Below are positions 4,652-12,657 of a DNA stretch of 14,902 nt, in pieces. The notes under the pieces were generated by a model. It searched no databases, was not told the DNA's origin, and saw nothing but the letters and a program-made list of their open reading frames with translations. The stretch is taken from contig DIEQ01000017.1 of assembly GCA_002418705.1 (NCBI GenBank), forward strand, positions 1 to 14,902, given 5' to 3'. Within the stretch, counting starts at the first letter, position 1, and the number at the start of each line of letters is the position of its first letter. The position numbers were made by a program, and so were the translations under genes. Source of the DNA: Mageeibacillus sp. UBA5770 (GTDB lineage Bacteria; Bacillota_A; Clostridia; Saccharofermentanales; Saccharofermentanaceae).

Positions 4652-7078
4652 TTACCACTGTTCCTCCAATACTTTCTCAACAAATACTCTTGCCATATCT
4701 GGATCAAACTGAGTGCCGGAACACCTCTTAATCTCTTCAGCCGCATCCGCTTTGCTTAGTATTTTTCTGTATGTTCTCTCGCTGGTCATTGCATCAAAGG
4801 AATCCGCAATGGCAATTATCCTGGCAACAAAAGGAATCTCTTCTCCTTTAAGCCCTTTGGGATAACCTTTTCCGTCCAATCTTTCATGATGGCTTAAGGC
4901 AGATACTGCAATCTCTGAAAATTCATTAACTGAACTCAATATCCGATAGCCTATCTCAGGATGTCTCTTTATTTCATTCCATTCATCACTGTTAAGTTTT
5001 TGGTTACTATTTAATACTTTTTCATCTATCCCGATTTTGCCTATATCATGAATAAGACCGGATATCTTTATTCTATTAATATCTGAGGTGCTGAGATTTA
5101 GATTTCTAGCGATAGCCTCACAAATTTCGCTGACTCGATTGGAATGTAATTCTTCTCTTCGGTTCTTTTCATAAAGTGTACCCATGATAAGGTCAATTAC
5201 CTTGCTTTTAATACTTGTGCTCTCATAAAGTTTATGCCTGTACATATGATCTTCGGCAATTTTGAATATGTCTTCAATTTTTTGTTCCGTCATTATTTTT
5301 GTTTCATGACCAAAAGAAATAGAAACAGCAAGAGACCCTATCTTTTTCGTTGAAGCAAGTTTACTGATACGTTCAATAACTCTTTCGGCCTCTTGAGCGT
5401 CTGTATTAGGAAGTATGATTACAAATTCATCTCCTCCTACCCTTGCAATAATATCATCCATTCTGCAGCCCTCTGCTATTATTTCTGCAACTTTTTTTAA
5501 GAGTTGATCACCCATCGAGTGCCCAAAGGAATCGTTTATTAGTTTTAATCCATTCAAATCACCCATGGCAATTGATAGCGGAAGGTTTTTTTCCGTATCA
5601 AGTCTTCTTAATTCATCCTCATAAAATCTACGGTTATATAATCCGGTAAGCTGATCATGATAATTTGAATAATTGATTTCATCTTCCCTCTTAATGCGAT
5701 CTGTAATATCCGATACAAGCACGGCAAACTGATTTTTCTTCGGTGAATATGAATACGTAGAATAATATTTTCCAGTCGTTTCAAGATAATTTTCATAATA
5801 TGCGGGTTCCCGTGTCAGCGCGACTTTGCCAAATAAATCAATCCAATATTGTTCTACTTTAGGCATCACTTCTTTAATCCGTTTTCCAATGCACATTTCT
5901 CGGGTGACACCCATTACTCTGGTATAGCTATCATTAACCTCGATAAATACATAGTCAATCGGCTTTCCATCCGCGTCTAGAACTATTTCGTGAAGAGCAA
6001 GTCCCTGTTCCATGAATATAACCAGATTCTTGAATTTCTCTTCGCTCTCTGCTAATGCTTTTTCAATCAATACACGTGATGTAATGTCTCGCGCAAATGA
6101 AGTTGCTCCAATTATCTTATTATTTTCTATGAAAACGGGGTTATAGAATGTCTCATAATAGCTCCCTGATTTATCTCCACACTTCTCAATGGTTGAATGA
6201 GCCGTCCCAGTTAATGCAAGATCATAGCATCGTTTTGCGTTTATTACATCTTCTTCAGAGGTTATTTGTTCAAGGAGGTTCATACCTATTTCAACTTGTT
6301 TGTTGTATGCATGTTTCATTGCCGTTTTGTGTGCTTCATTAAAAAATAAATATTGATAGTCTTTGTCTATTGAAAGTATGATCATATCCTTTGGACTTTC
6401 GAGGCTTGCCTTTAGAAGCATTTGATATTTTGTAAGTTCTATTGCTTTTTTTTCATTTTCTGTACTTTCACGTGAGACCTCTTCCATAAGATTTTTGAGA
6501 TTACTTATATCGCTTATTATCATTCTGCAGACAGGTAATTCATCGTTCATTACCACAGTGGCTTTCATATGTCCCCAAAAAATAGTGCCATCCTTTTTTA
6601 ACATGCGGATTTCACATTCTTGTGGGTTCAAGGTCTCAAAAAGTTTTTTTCTGATAATGTAATAGATATCCTGATCATTTTTATAAATGTATTGTGATAA
6701 TCTTTGTTTGAGAAGATTTGCCCTTGTCACTCCCAGCATCGTTACCGCTGTTAAATTTGACTCCAGGATAAGACCTGATTCGGAGACGATCAAATAGCCT
6801 TCCGGTGCTAACTCATACATATCAAAGTATCTGGCCCTGACTGTATCGAGTTCCACCTGAATCCTCATTAATTCTTCGTTTTGCATTTCAAGTTCAATTT
6901 GATGCACACTAAGTTCGTGAATCGCAAAAATCATTTCTTCAGGTGACAATTCTTTATTAATCTCCTCGTGAAGGGGCTCTTTATTTAGAAGTACTTTTTC
7001 AGCAGCCAGACGCAGAGCTTTTTCAGAAGACGCAGATTCATTATCCGGGCGGTCGTCAATGATTATTTTTTTACCCAC
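4652..7078 (-). CDS. PAS-PAS-PAS-GGDEF-HD-GYP bifunctional c-di-GMP enzyme, 808 aa
   Basis: Likely makes and/or degrades cyclic di-GMP. Domains in order: a helical N-terminus (IHELSVHQIELEMQNEEL, about 45-85), three PAS domains (about 85-200, 225-340, 350-465), GGDEF (about 475-635) and HD-GYP (about 640-805). The cyclase site reads G548-G-D-E-F552, and the inhibitory I-site R539-x-x-D542 stands five residues before it, so product inhibition is expected. The phosphodiesterase site has H677-D678 (HDIGKIGI) and H730-H-E-R-L-D-G-K-G-Y-P740, all intact. No membrane segment or signal peptide, so a cytosolic sensor. The start is GTG 7076-7078 with AGGAGG six nt upstream. It follows the CheB-CheR fusion by 11 nt, so the two form an operon. 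Direction of net activity cannot be told from sequence. Confidence 0.93.
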   Translation of the reverse strand: MGKKIIIDDRPDNESASSEKALRLAAEKVLLNKEPLHEEINKELSPEEMIFAIHELSVHQIELEMQNEELMRIQVELDTVRARYFDMYELAPEGYLIVSESGLILESNLTAVTMLGVTRANLLKQRLSQYIYKNDQDIYYIIRKKLFETLNPQECEIRMLKKDGTIFWGHMKATVVMNDELPVCRMIISDISNLKNLMEEVSRESTENEKKAIELTKYQMLLKASLESPKDMIILSIDKDYQYLFFNEAHKTAMKHAYNKQVEIGMNLLEQITSEEDVINAKRCYDLALTGTAHSTIEKCGDKSGSYYETFYNPVFIENNKIIGATSFARDITSRVLIEKALAESEEKFKNLVIFMEQGLALHEIVLDADGKPIDYVFIEVNDSYTRVMGVTREMCIGKRIKEVMPKVEQYWIDLFGKVALTREPAYYENYLETTGKYYSTYSYSPKKNQFAVLVSDITDRIKREDEINYSNYHDQLTGLYNRRFYEDELRRLDTEKNLPLSIAMGDLNGLKLINDSFGHSMGDQLLKKVAEIIAEGCRMDDIIARVGGDEFVIILPNTDAQEAERVIERISKLASTKKIGSLAVSISFGHETKIMTEQKIEDIFKIAEDHMYRHKLYESTSIKSKVIDLIMGTLYEKNRREELHSNRVSEICEAIARNLNLSTSDINRIKISGLIHDIGKIGIDEKVLNSNQKLNSDEWNEIKRHPEIGYRILSSVNEFSEIAVSALSHHERLDGKGYPKGLKGEEIPFVARIIAIADSFDAMTSERTYRKILSKADAAEEIKRCSGTQFDPDMARVFVEKVLEEQW

Positions 7079-7089
7079 GATATGCCTCC

Positions 7090-10000
7090 TTATTGTTTAT
7101 TCTTGAGTAGCAACTCTTCCATCTTTTTAATGGCTTTCTCTGCTTCCTTTCGCTGCGTAATATCTCTGATGTTGCATTGAATTGTTATCTTTTTATCTAT
7201 TTCATAAACATTGCTGATGAACTCTACATCAATCTTTCGTCCATCAGCGGTCTCAAGAGGCAAATCCTCATAACGAATATACTTTTGTTTTTGCAGCTCA
7301 ATAAAGTTCTCTTTGCTTGCAATAATGTCTTTAAATAAGCCAATGTCCCAAATCTCTTTTTCCAGAAATTGTTTTTCAGAGTACCCCAGGAGCTCAATGA
7401 TAAACGGATTAACTTTCTTAATCATGCCTGTATTTCCATCCAGAATCAGAATTCCTTCTTTTGTTGTTTCAAACAGGGTGCGATAGCTCACTTCTGAAAT
7501 AGTTAGCAGATCCTTAGCTGTCCTTGCCTCTGTAATATCGATAAAGGTAAGTACGGCCCCCTCTATGACATTTTCTATCGTGCGGTATGGCTGAATGAGC
7601 ATGTCATACCACTTACCTGCAATTGTCTGAACTTGTATTTTTTGGGGGATCAGCGTGTCCAAAACAGTTTTGACATCTTTCGTCAATTGATTATAATCAA
7701 CTAAATTTGAAACAATATGTGCAACCGGGCGTCCTACATCGCCCTCTATCAGATTGATAATTTGATTAGCAGTCGGTGTAAATCTCAGAATTTTTTGTTG
7801 GCAATCAAGGAAAATCGTCGCTATATTGGTTCCGGACAACAGGTTATTCATATCATTATTTACCTGAGATAAGTCGTGGATCTTAACTTGAAGCTCCGAA
7901 TTCACCGTGGAAAGTTCCTCGTTGATGGATTGAAGCTCTTCTTGCGATGTTTCAAGCTCCTCATTGGTAGATTGGAGTTCTTCATTTATGGACTGCATTT
8001 CTTCGTTGGAAGACTTGAGTTCTTCGTTTGACGTCTCCAGTTCTTCATTTGATGTCTGTAGGTATTCTTCTTTGATGCGAATCTCTGCTTTGAGATCTTC
8101 CAAATGTTCGTGTACATCAGTCACCGGACTGTCAACCGGAGTTTCTCCTTTGCATATAGGTCCCTGTGTTTTTGACTGTTCAAGCAGTACGATATATAGA
8201 GGATTCTCTTTGGCTGTGATACCACCTGCTGTGATCTGCTTAATGGTTACATCAACCTTTGTAAAGCTGCCGTTGGTTTTTACATTAATCTCAGATAAGC
8301 GCACGGTTTCCTTATTTACAGCGGCCTTGTGAAGAGCCGTAGTTAACTCTCGCTTCAATCCTTCACGAGCCATCTTCAGAATATTGATTATTCCTGCTTC
8401 TCCCGGGTTGAGTTCTAAATACATCCCCGTTCGACCGTGAAGATATAAAATATCACCATGTTCATTTATCAATATTCCAGCAACTGGACTCTCCTTCAAT
8501 ATGGATTGTTCTGTTATTTCCCTTAGGGGCTGTTTGGATCGTGATGCGGCATTTGACACATTTGACCATGTTTTCAAATGATCCTGTTCTTTCTCTGGCA
8601 CAGGTGATAATATTTGATTCAGTGCGGCTCTCTGAATTCCTTGAAAATCCTCTTTGCGCTGATAAATTTTTAGTTTCCGATCAAGAGTAACAAATAATGC
8701 ATCATAATCACCTACCGTCTCCGAGCTGCCCAGGAATAGTATCCCCTCAGGATTCAGTGCATAGTGAAATAAGGGAATGATTTTTTTTTGAAGATCACTT
8801 GTGAGATAAATAAGGAGGTTTCTGCAAGATATCAGGTCAAGCTTTGAGAAGGGCGGATCCTTGATAACACTTTGCTCTGAAAAGATGAGCATATCCCTGA
8901 TGGTCTTATTAATATGATAGGTACTGCCTCCCGGATCAGCTGCAAAAAACCTGGAAAGTCTTTCCGGTGTGAGATCAATGGCGATACTGCTGGGGTATAT
9001 ACCGGCTCTTGCAAAAACAATAGCTTGATTATCGATATCAGTTGCGAATACTTGTATTAAGTAACTCTTCTTAAGCTTTTCAAGTTGTTCCTGCAGCAAA
9101 ATAGCAATAGAATATGCTTCTTCTCCAGTGGAGCATCCCGTGCACCACACTCTGATGACGGATCCTGCCGTTTTGCCGGCAAAAAGTCTAGGAATTATTT
9201 CTTCTTCCAGTTTTTGAAAAGCATCTTTGTCTCTAAAGAAGCTTGTTACCCCGATCAATAGATCACAGAAAAGGGCTTCAACCTCCGTTGGCGTCTGCTG
9301 TAAATGCTTGATATAACCTTCCATAGTATCAATCTGCTGGACCGCCAGTCTTCTTTCGATTCGTCTGTTTATTGTGCTTGGCTTATATTTTGAAAAATCG
9401 TGGCCCGTTTGGTTTCGAATCAAAACAAACACTTTCTTCAGGGCATTTTCTGCTTTTGATATAGGCGGGGACTCTTGATTTTTAGATATATCATAGACAT
9501 GAGAAACATATGAAATAAGCTGCTTTGCCATCTTGTCAGGTGGAAGCTGATAGTCTACTAATCCGGTGGAAATTGCGCTAAGCGGCATGCCTTCATATTC
9601 TGTAGTATCAGGGCTCTGCGCAATAGCCATACCTCCTTCTCCCTTAATCGCTCTAAGTCCAAGTGTGCCGTCACTGCCGGTTCCTGATAGTATGATGCAA
9701 ATTGCCCTTTCATGCTGATCTTTTGCTAATGACCGGAAGAAAAAATCAATCGGCATATTTTGCCCTCTTGGAGCGGCTTGTTCAAAAAGCTGAAGGCTGC
9801 CGTTGAGAAGCGCCATATCCCGATTGGGCGGAATGATATAGGCACAATTTGAGTTGACCCTCATGCCATCTTCCACTTCAAAGACTTGCATTCTGGTATA
9901 TCTTTGTATAATGTCCGTCAAAATACTTTTATGATCCGGTGCCAAATGCTGTACAAGGACAAATGCCATATCGGGATCCTTATCTGAAGGCATACCGGTA

Positions 10001-10188
10001 AAAAATGCTTCAAATGCAGCTAATCCGCCGGCAGATGCACCAATGCCTACAATCGGAAATTTTGAAGATTCCTTTTTCCTTACTTCATTGAAATCGTCTG
10101 AAGTTTCAAAATTTGTTTCTGCTGCAATGTTAATCGCTTTTGTTGCATTTTCGGCAAGCATTTTTCCTTTTGTTATTCGAGCAGCCAT
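7090..10188 (-). CDS. CheB-CheR-PAS-coiled coil-PAS-PAS fusion protein, 1032 aa
   Basis: A chemotaxis-type methylesterase and methyltransferase in one chain. CheB part (about 44-230): S52 in GIGASAGG, H81 in QHLAP and D173 in GTGSDGT form the catalytic triad; there is no receiver domain, so no phospho-control. CheR part (about 246-520): TSFFRD at 315-320, the SAM-binding WCTGCSTGEEAYSIA, FATDID and CRNLLIYL are all canonical. Then a PAS-like region (about 560-660), a long heptad coiled coil (about 675-750) of repeated NEEL/SNEE/TSNEE units, and two PAS domains (about 755-1020). It stops after a short helix: no histidine kinase follows, unlike many relatives. Start: ATG 10186-10188 has GGAGG 5 nt upstream; the frame runs 42 codons further to an ATG at 10314 without a ribosome site and with an unlikely Ile/Tyr-rich sequence. 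Confidence 0.93.
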   Translation of the reverse strand: MAARITKGKMLAENATKAINIAAETNFETSDDFNEVRKKESSKFPIVGIGASAGGLAAFEAFFTGMPSDKDPDMAFVLVQHLAPDHKSILTDIIQRYTRMQVFEVEDGMRVNSNCAYIIPPNRDMALLNGSLQLFEQAAPRGQNMPIDFFFRSLAKDQHERAICIILSGTGSDGTLGLRAIKGEGGMAIAQSPDTTEYEGMPLSAISTGLVDYQLPPDKMAKQLISYVSHVYDISKNQESPPISKAENALKKVFVLIRNQTGHDFSKYKPSTINRRIERRLAVQQIDTMEGYIKHLQQTPTEVEALFCDLLIGVTSFFRDKDAFQKLEEEIIPRLFAGKTAGSVIRVWCTGCSTGEEAYSIAILLQEQLEKLKKSYLIQVFATDIDNQAIVFARAGIYPSSIAIDLTPERLSRFFAADPGGSTYHINKTIRDMLIFSEQSVIKDPPFSKLDLISCRNLLIYLTSDLQKKIIPLFHYALNPEGILFLGSSETVGDYDALFVTLDRKLKIYQRKEDFQGIQRAALNQILSPVPEKEQDHLKTWSNVSNAASRSKQPLREITEQSILKESPVAGILINEHGDILYLHGRTGMYLELNPGEAGIINILKMAREGLKRELTTALHKAAVNKETVRLSEINVKTNGSFTKVDVTIKQITAGGITAKENPLYIVLLEQSKTQGPICKGETPVDSPVTDVHEHLEDLKAEIRIKEEYLQTSNEELETSNEELKSSNEEMQSINEELQSTNEELETSQEELQSINEELSTVNSELQVKIHDLSQVNNDMNNLLSGTNIATIFLDCQQKILRFTPTANQIINLIEGDVGRPVAHIVSNLVDYNQLTKDVKTVLDTLIPQKIQVQTIAGKWYDMLIQPYRTIENVIEGAVLTFIDITEARTAKDLLTISEVSYRTLFETTKEGILILDGNTGMIKKVNPFIIELLGYSEKQFLEKEIWDIGLFKDIIASKENFIELQKQKYIRYEDLPLETADGRKIDVEFISNVYEIDKKITIQCNIRDITQRKEAEKAIKKMEELLLKNKQ
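7900..8080 (-). other. Heptad coiled-coil (signalling helix) region of the CheB-CheR fusion
   Basis: Reading the minus strand, some nine consecutive 7-codon units of the type (T/S)(S/T/I)(N/Q)EEL(Q/E/K) form an uninterrupted parallel coiled coil between the methyltransferase/PAS part and the C-terminal PAS pair. At DNA level this gives a near-repeat of about 21 nt, so it is a place for slippage and for false open frames on the plus strand. The motif is characteristic of CheB/CheR/PAS hybrid proteins. Confidence 0.8.
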
Positions 10189-10563
10189 AGGCACCTCCAC
10201 ATAAGCAACAGGCATTTCAATATTAACATTTAGGGGCATATTACTTATATCTATTATAATTGTTTCACAAACTATTATTATATATATTATATACTCTTTT
10301 TTTGCGATTTCCATGATTAGATGATGTTGCTTCAGACGACAAATAGATAGAGTTCATGATTTCAGAGCCAATTGGCCGATGTCATAATATTGAATCATTT
10401 TGTCCGGCATTTTCATAAATCAATTGTGCAGTTTCTAAATATCAGTATAAGGTTCATTCCAACGAGTGCTTTTCATAAAAATCATGGCATTAAAAAAGGA
10501 GGGAACAAAATTCTGGAAAAGATAACTCAGCAGTCCGTCCCCCCCACAGCATGAGAAAACAAA

Positions 10564-10642
10564 CCCAAAATTCCCGCTTTTTTCACCCGGAAATCGTGCG
10601 AACTGTTCAAGGTTCCGAGAGTACGAATCGCTCTCTCCGCCA
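10564..10642 (+). repeat. tRNA-Ser 3'-end-like repeat, copy 2
   Basis: Ungapped match to 541-619 at 70 of 79 positions, same orientation. The T-loop here reads TACGAAT and the 3' T-stem CGCTC, so pairing is worse than in copy 1, yet the TCTCC-G-CCA end and its 2-nt-short acceptor are identical. The shared defect means both copies derive from one already-defective unit, not from two separate decays of a working tRNA. The region 10315-10563 to its left, upstream of the CheB-CheR gene, holds nothing else I can support. Confidence 0.65.
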
Positions 10643-10646
10643 CATG

Positions 10647-10689
10647 AAACCCTCGTACCATGCTGCGTGCAGCGGGTACGAGGGTTTTT
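10647..10689 (+). terminator. Strong stem-loop terminator after repeat copy 2
   Basis: A 13-bp stem, AAACCCTCGTACC with GGTACGAGGGTTT, holds a second perfect hairpin GCTGC-GT-GCAGC and ends in TTTTT. It begins 4 nt after the CCA of the tRNA-like repeat, just as copy 1 is followed by its own unrelated terminator. No transcription unit that would need it on the plus strand remains. Confidence 0.75.
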
Positions 10690-10789
10690 GCTATCGATCA
10701 ATTATCGTTTTGGTGGAAAAGGGCTGTACATTCTGGATGAACCTAAAAGTGCATTATCTCCATCGAGGCAAATGTCATTTTTTGGATGA
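10688..10789 (+). pseudogene. Scrap of an AAA/ABC-type ATPase (Walker B region)
   Basis: Thirty-three codons read LLSINYRFGGKGLYILDEPK and then SALSPSRQMSFFG before a TGA. The pattern GKGLYILDEP-x-(S/A)ALSPSRQ is the Walker B and D-loop of predicted AAA family ATPases related to ABC/SMC heads. There is no Walker A part, no start codon with a ribosome site and no downstream continuation in another frame that I could find. It is probably a leftover from a gene deleted when DNA was inserted or lost next to the repeat. Confidence 0.55.
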
Positions 10790-10813
10790 AGAGGCAGAAT
10801 AATACAGGAATAT

Positions 10814-11263
10814 TTATGCTCTCCCGCTTTTTTCGCTGAGACCAAGGCTCTTTTTCTTTTCCGCGAGGCGGCTGTTGTAGAAGTAGATCTTGTTATACCA
10901 ATAACGCGAGAGAAAAAGCGTTGTCAGCTCGCTTACGATCAGAATCACCAGCCATGATAAATCGAGCGTCCAGAGATCATAAGCAATGCCTGTCGCAACA
11001 TAAACAACGACGAGCAGGAGAAGGCAGACAGCCATATTGATCGCTACGACCATTTTCCTGGTGCTTTTCACAAACAGCGTGACCGTAAAGATGGAAGAAA
11101 GGCAAATCGTACCGATAACGCCGCTGATAAAGACATTTGAAAGTACCGCCTCAGGGACAAACTCGTCCCATTCCTGCGAGATTACAACCCAAATCAGCCT
11201 CATCAGGAAGCCGGCAGTTCCGCACAACAGCAGATTGATCAAGAGCATCTTTACTCTATACAT
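10814..11263 (-). CDS. DUF3021-like four-helix membrane protein, 149 aa
   Basis: Four hydrophobic segments are visible (about residues 6-27, 42-64, 70-92 and 99-118), followed by a basic tail (KIYFYNSRLAEKKK). Size, topology and position just after a LytTR gene fit DUF3021, whose members are nearly always encoded beside a LytTR regulator and are thought to control it. The ATG at 11261-11263 has GGAGGAG upstream, and the LytTR stop is 9 nt before it, so the pair is co-translated. Assignment is by context and topology more than by a distinct motif. Last gene of the operon. Confidence 0.7.
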   Translation of the reverse strand: MYRVKMLLINLLLCGTAGFLMRLIWVVISQEWDEFVPEAVLSNVFISGVIGTICLSSIFTVTLFVKSTRKMVVAINMAVCLLLLVVVYVATGIAYDLWTLDLSWLVILIVSELTTLFLSRYWYNKIYFYNSRLAEKKKSLGLSEKSGRA

Positions 11264-11272
11264 AGGCTCCTC

Positions 11273-11932
11273 CTACAGGCCGAGAAAGTCTTTGAAGGCT
11301 GTCGCATAATTCTTCGACACCTCGACTTCTTTTTTGGTATTGCTAAATCGAAGCACCAGCCTGCGGCCGAACCACGGGACAATCTGGCTGACATTCTCAA
11401 TATTCACGATGAAGGATCGGCTGACACGGATGAATCGATCCACGGGAAGTGTTGACTCAAGCTCATACAGCTTTTCCTTGACCTTATACTCTCCAAGCGG
11501 AGTAACGCAAAAAACAAAATTACCTCTCGCTTCGAAAAAGCAGACTCGCGAGTACGGGATGATCTCCATTGTATCGTTTTCGGTCTTGCCGATTACGGAT
11601 TTCTGCGCACCGTCAGCGCTTCCTTCCTGCGGTTGCGAGCCGAGCAGCTCAAATAATCGATGAATCCGACTCCACTCGAAAACAACAGCAGTCTTCCCTT
11701 CCGGAATCGGCAATCCCTTTTCAACGGCGGCAAAGGGCGACGACGGGTTCAGCGGAACTTTGCGCGCGGCAAGAAGCTCCGTCAAAACATCGCGAATTTC
11801 ATCACTTGCGACCAGGTCGATTCCGTCGGTGAAGATTCCCATCCAAATACCATCGCCGAATTCCGGCACACCTTCCGTGAAAAGTCTATTACAGTATATC
11901 GCACAAAGCTCCGATATAATCAAGATTCGCAA
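11273..11932 (-). CDS. LytTR DNA-binding regulator with unusual N-terminal region, 219 aa
   Basis: The C-terminal 100 residues (about 120-219) are a LytTR domain: IPYSRVCFFEARGNFVF, then FIRVSRSFIVNIENVSQIVP and VEVSKNYATAFKDFLGL. Such domains bind paired direct repeats in promoters. The N-terminal 115 residues are not a response-regulator receiver (no acidic pocket or phospho-Asp) and I do not recognise them (e.g. DGIWMGIFTDGIDLV, EGKTAVVFEWSRIHRLFELL). The frame starts at a TTG (11930-11932) that overlaps the end of the ATPase gene by 13 nt, with AAGGATGGG upstream; a later ATG (within GIWMGIF) is possible but would cut into the N-terminal region. Operon context suggests it controls the exporter operon itself. 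Confidence 0.85.
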   Translation of the reverse strand: MRILIISELCAIYCNRLFTEGVPEFGDGIWMGIFTDGIDLVASDEIRDVLTELLAARKVPLNPSSPFAAVEKGLPIPEGKTAVVFEWSRIHRLFELLGSQPQEGSADGAQKSVIGKTENDTMEIIPYSRVCFFEARGNFVFCVTPLGEYKVKEKLYELESTLPVDRFIRVSRSFIVNIENVSQIVPWFGRRLVLRFSNTKKEVEVSKNYATAFKDFLGL

Positions 11933-12600
11933 ATCCGCCCATCCTTCAGCCGGATGATTCCCGTTCCGTAAGTCGCTGATTCGGCTGAGTGCGTCACCAT
12001 CACAATCGTTTTCTTATCCTTTTGGTTGATGTGCCGCAGAAGCTCCATGATTTCCGTTCCTGTCTTGCTGTCAAGGTTGCCGATCGGCTCATCCGCAAGA
12101 ATAATGTCCGGATCATTTATCAGCGCGCGGGCAATCGCGACGCGCTGCTGTTCGCCGCCGGATAATTGGCGCGGGGTGTTTTTGCAGCGGTGTGAGAGTC
12201 CGACTAACGCCAGCACATTGGCTAGGTTATCCTTATAGTCACTCGCTTTTTTGCCATCCATCAGGATTGGCAGCAGAATATTCTCTTCTACATTCATATT
12301 CGGCACAAGATTATAGAACTGGAAGACAAAGCCGAGATTCTGCCTTCTGATTCGGCTCTCCACTTTATCGTTAACCGTCGTCAAATCCTGCCCGCGCAGG
12401 ACAACATTCCCCGACGAGACACAGTCAAGGCCGCCCATCATGTACAGCAGCGTACTTTTCCCCGAGCCGGATGCTCCCATGATTGACAGGAAGTCACCCT
12501 TCATAACCTTGAGACTGACATTATTCAGAACATTAATCGAGGTATCCCCGATCGGATATGATTTGGATACATTTCTGACTTCAATTTCGCATGTGTTCAT
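11920..12600 (-). CDS. ABC transporter ATPase, MacB/LolD type, 226 aa
   Basis: The nucleotide-binding subunit of an export-type or mechanotransmission ABC system. Walker A G42-A-S-G-S-G-K48-S-T50, Q-loop Q94, signature L146-S-G-G-E-Q-Q-R, Walker B I167-L-A-D170-E-P and H-loop H204 are all intact. Length is typical. The ATG at 12598-12600 has AAGGAG upstream. It sits between the FtsX-type permease (57 bp before it) and the LytTR gene, which starts inside its last codons. Works as a dimer on the inner face of the membrane with the permease. Confidence 0.95.
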   Translation of the reverse strand: MNTCEIEVRNVSKSYPIGDTSINVLNNVSLKVMKGDFLSIMGASGSGKSTLLYMMGGLDCVSSGNVVLRGQDLTTVNDKVESRIRRQNLGFVFQFYNLVPNMNVEENILLPILMDGKKASDYKDNLANVLALVGLSHRCKNTPRQLSGGEQQRVAIARALINDPDIILADEPIGNLDSKTGTEIMELLRHINQKDKKTIVMVTHSAESATYGTGIIRLKDGRICES

Positions 12601-12657
12601 GTAGTACTCCTTCTTGCCGATTTCCGGCTTTTCTTTCGTGTAATCGTATGATGCTGT
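12601..12657 (-). other. Permease-ATPase spacer with a small hairpin
   Basis: The 57-bp gap contains GCCG-GAAAT-CGGC (minus strand, about 12614-12626), a weak 4-bp stem without T-run, just ahead of the ATPase ribosome site. It may tune translation or RNA stability within the operon, or be chance. Confidence 0.3.

Noticed and set aside
7900..8080. CRISPR-like array
   Set aside because: The 21-nt periodicity is from protein heptads, without spacers or palindromic repeats; no CRISPR array was seen anywhere in the window.
7964..8332. Plus-strand Ser-rich open frame of 122 codons
   Set aside because: A mirror of the heptad coiled coil in the CheB-CheR fusion; its serine repeats are just the reverse strand of the Glu/Asn codons.
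10251..10260. TATAAT-like box upstream of the CheB-CheR gene
   Set aside because: The DNA here is nearly all A/T and no -35 box lies at 16-18 bp, so the match is not informative.
10189..10314. Extra 42 N-terminal codons of the CheB-CheR fusion
   Set aside because: The far ATG has no ribosome site, while the ATG at 10188 has GGAGG; the extra residues are AT-driven Ile/Tyr runs.
10435..10701. Minus-strand open frame of 88 codons
   Set aside because: It crosses a terminator hairpin and the tRNA-like repeat and has no ribosome site.
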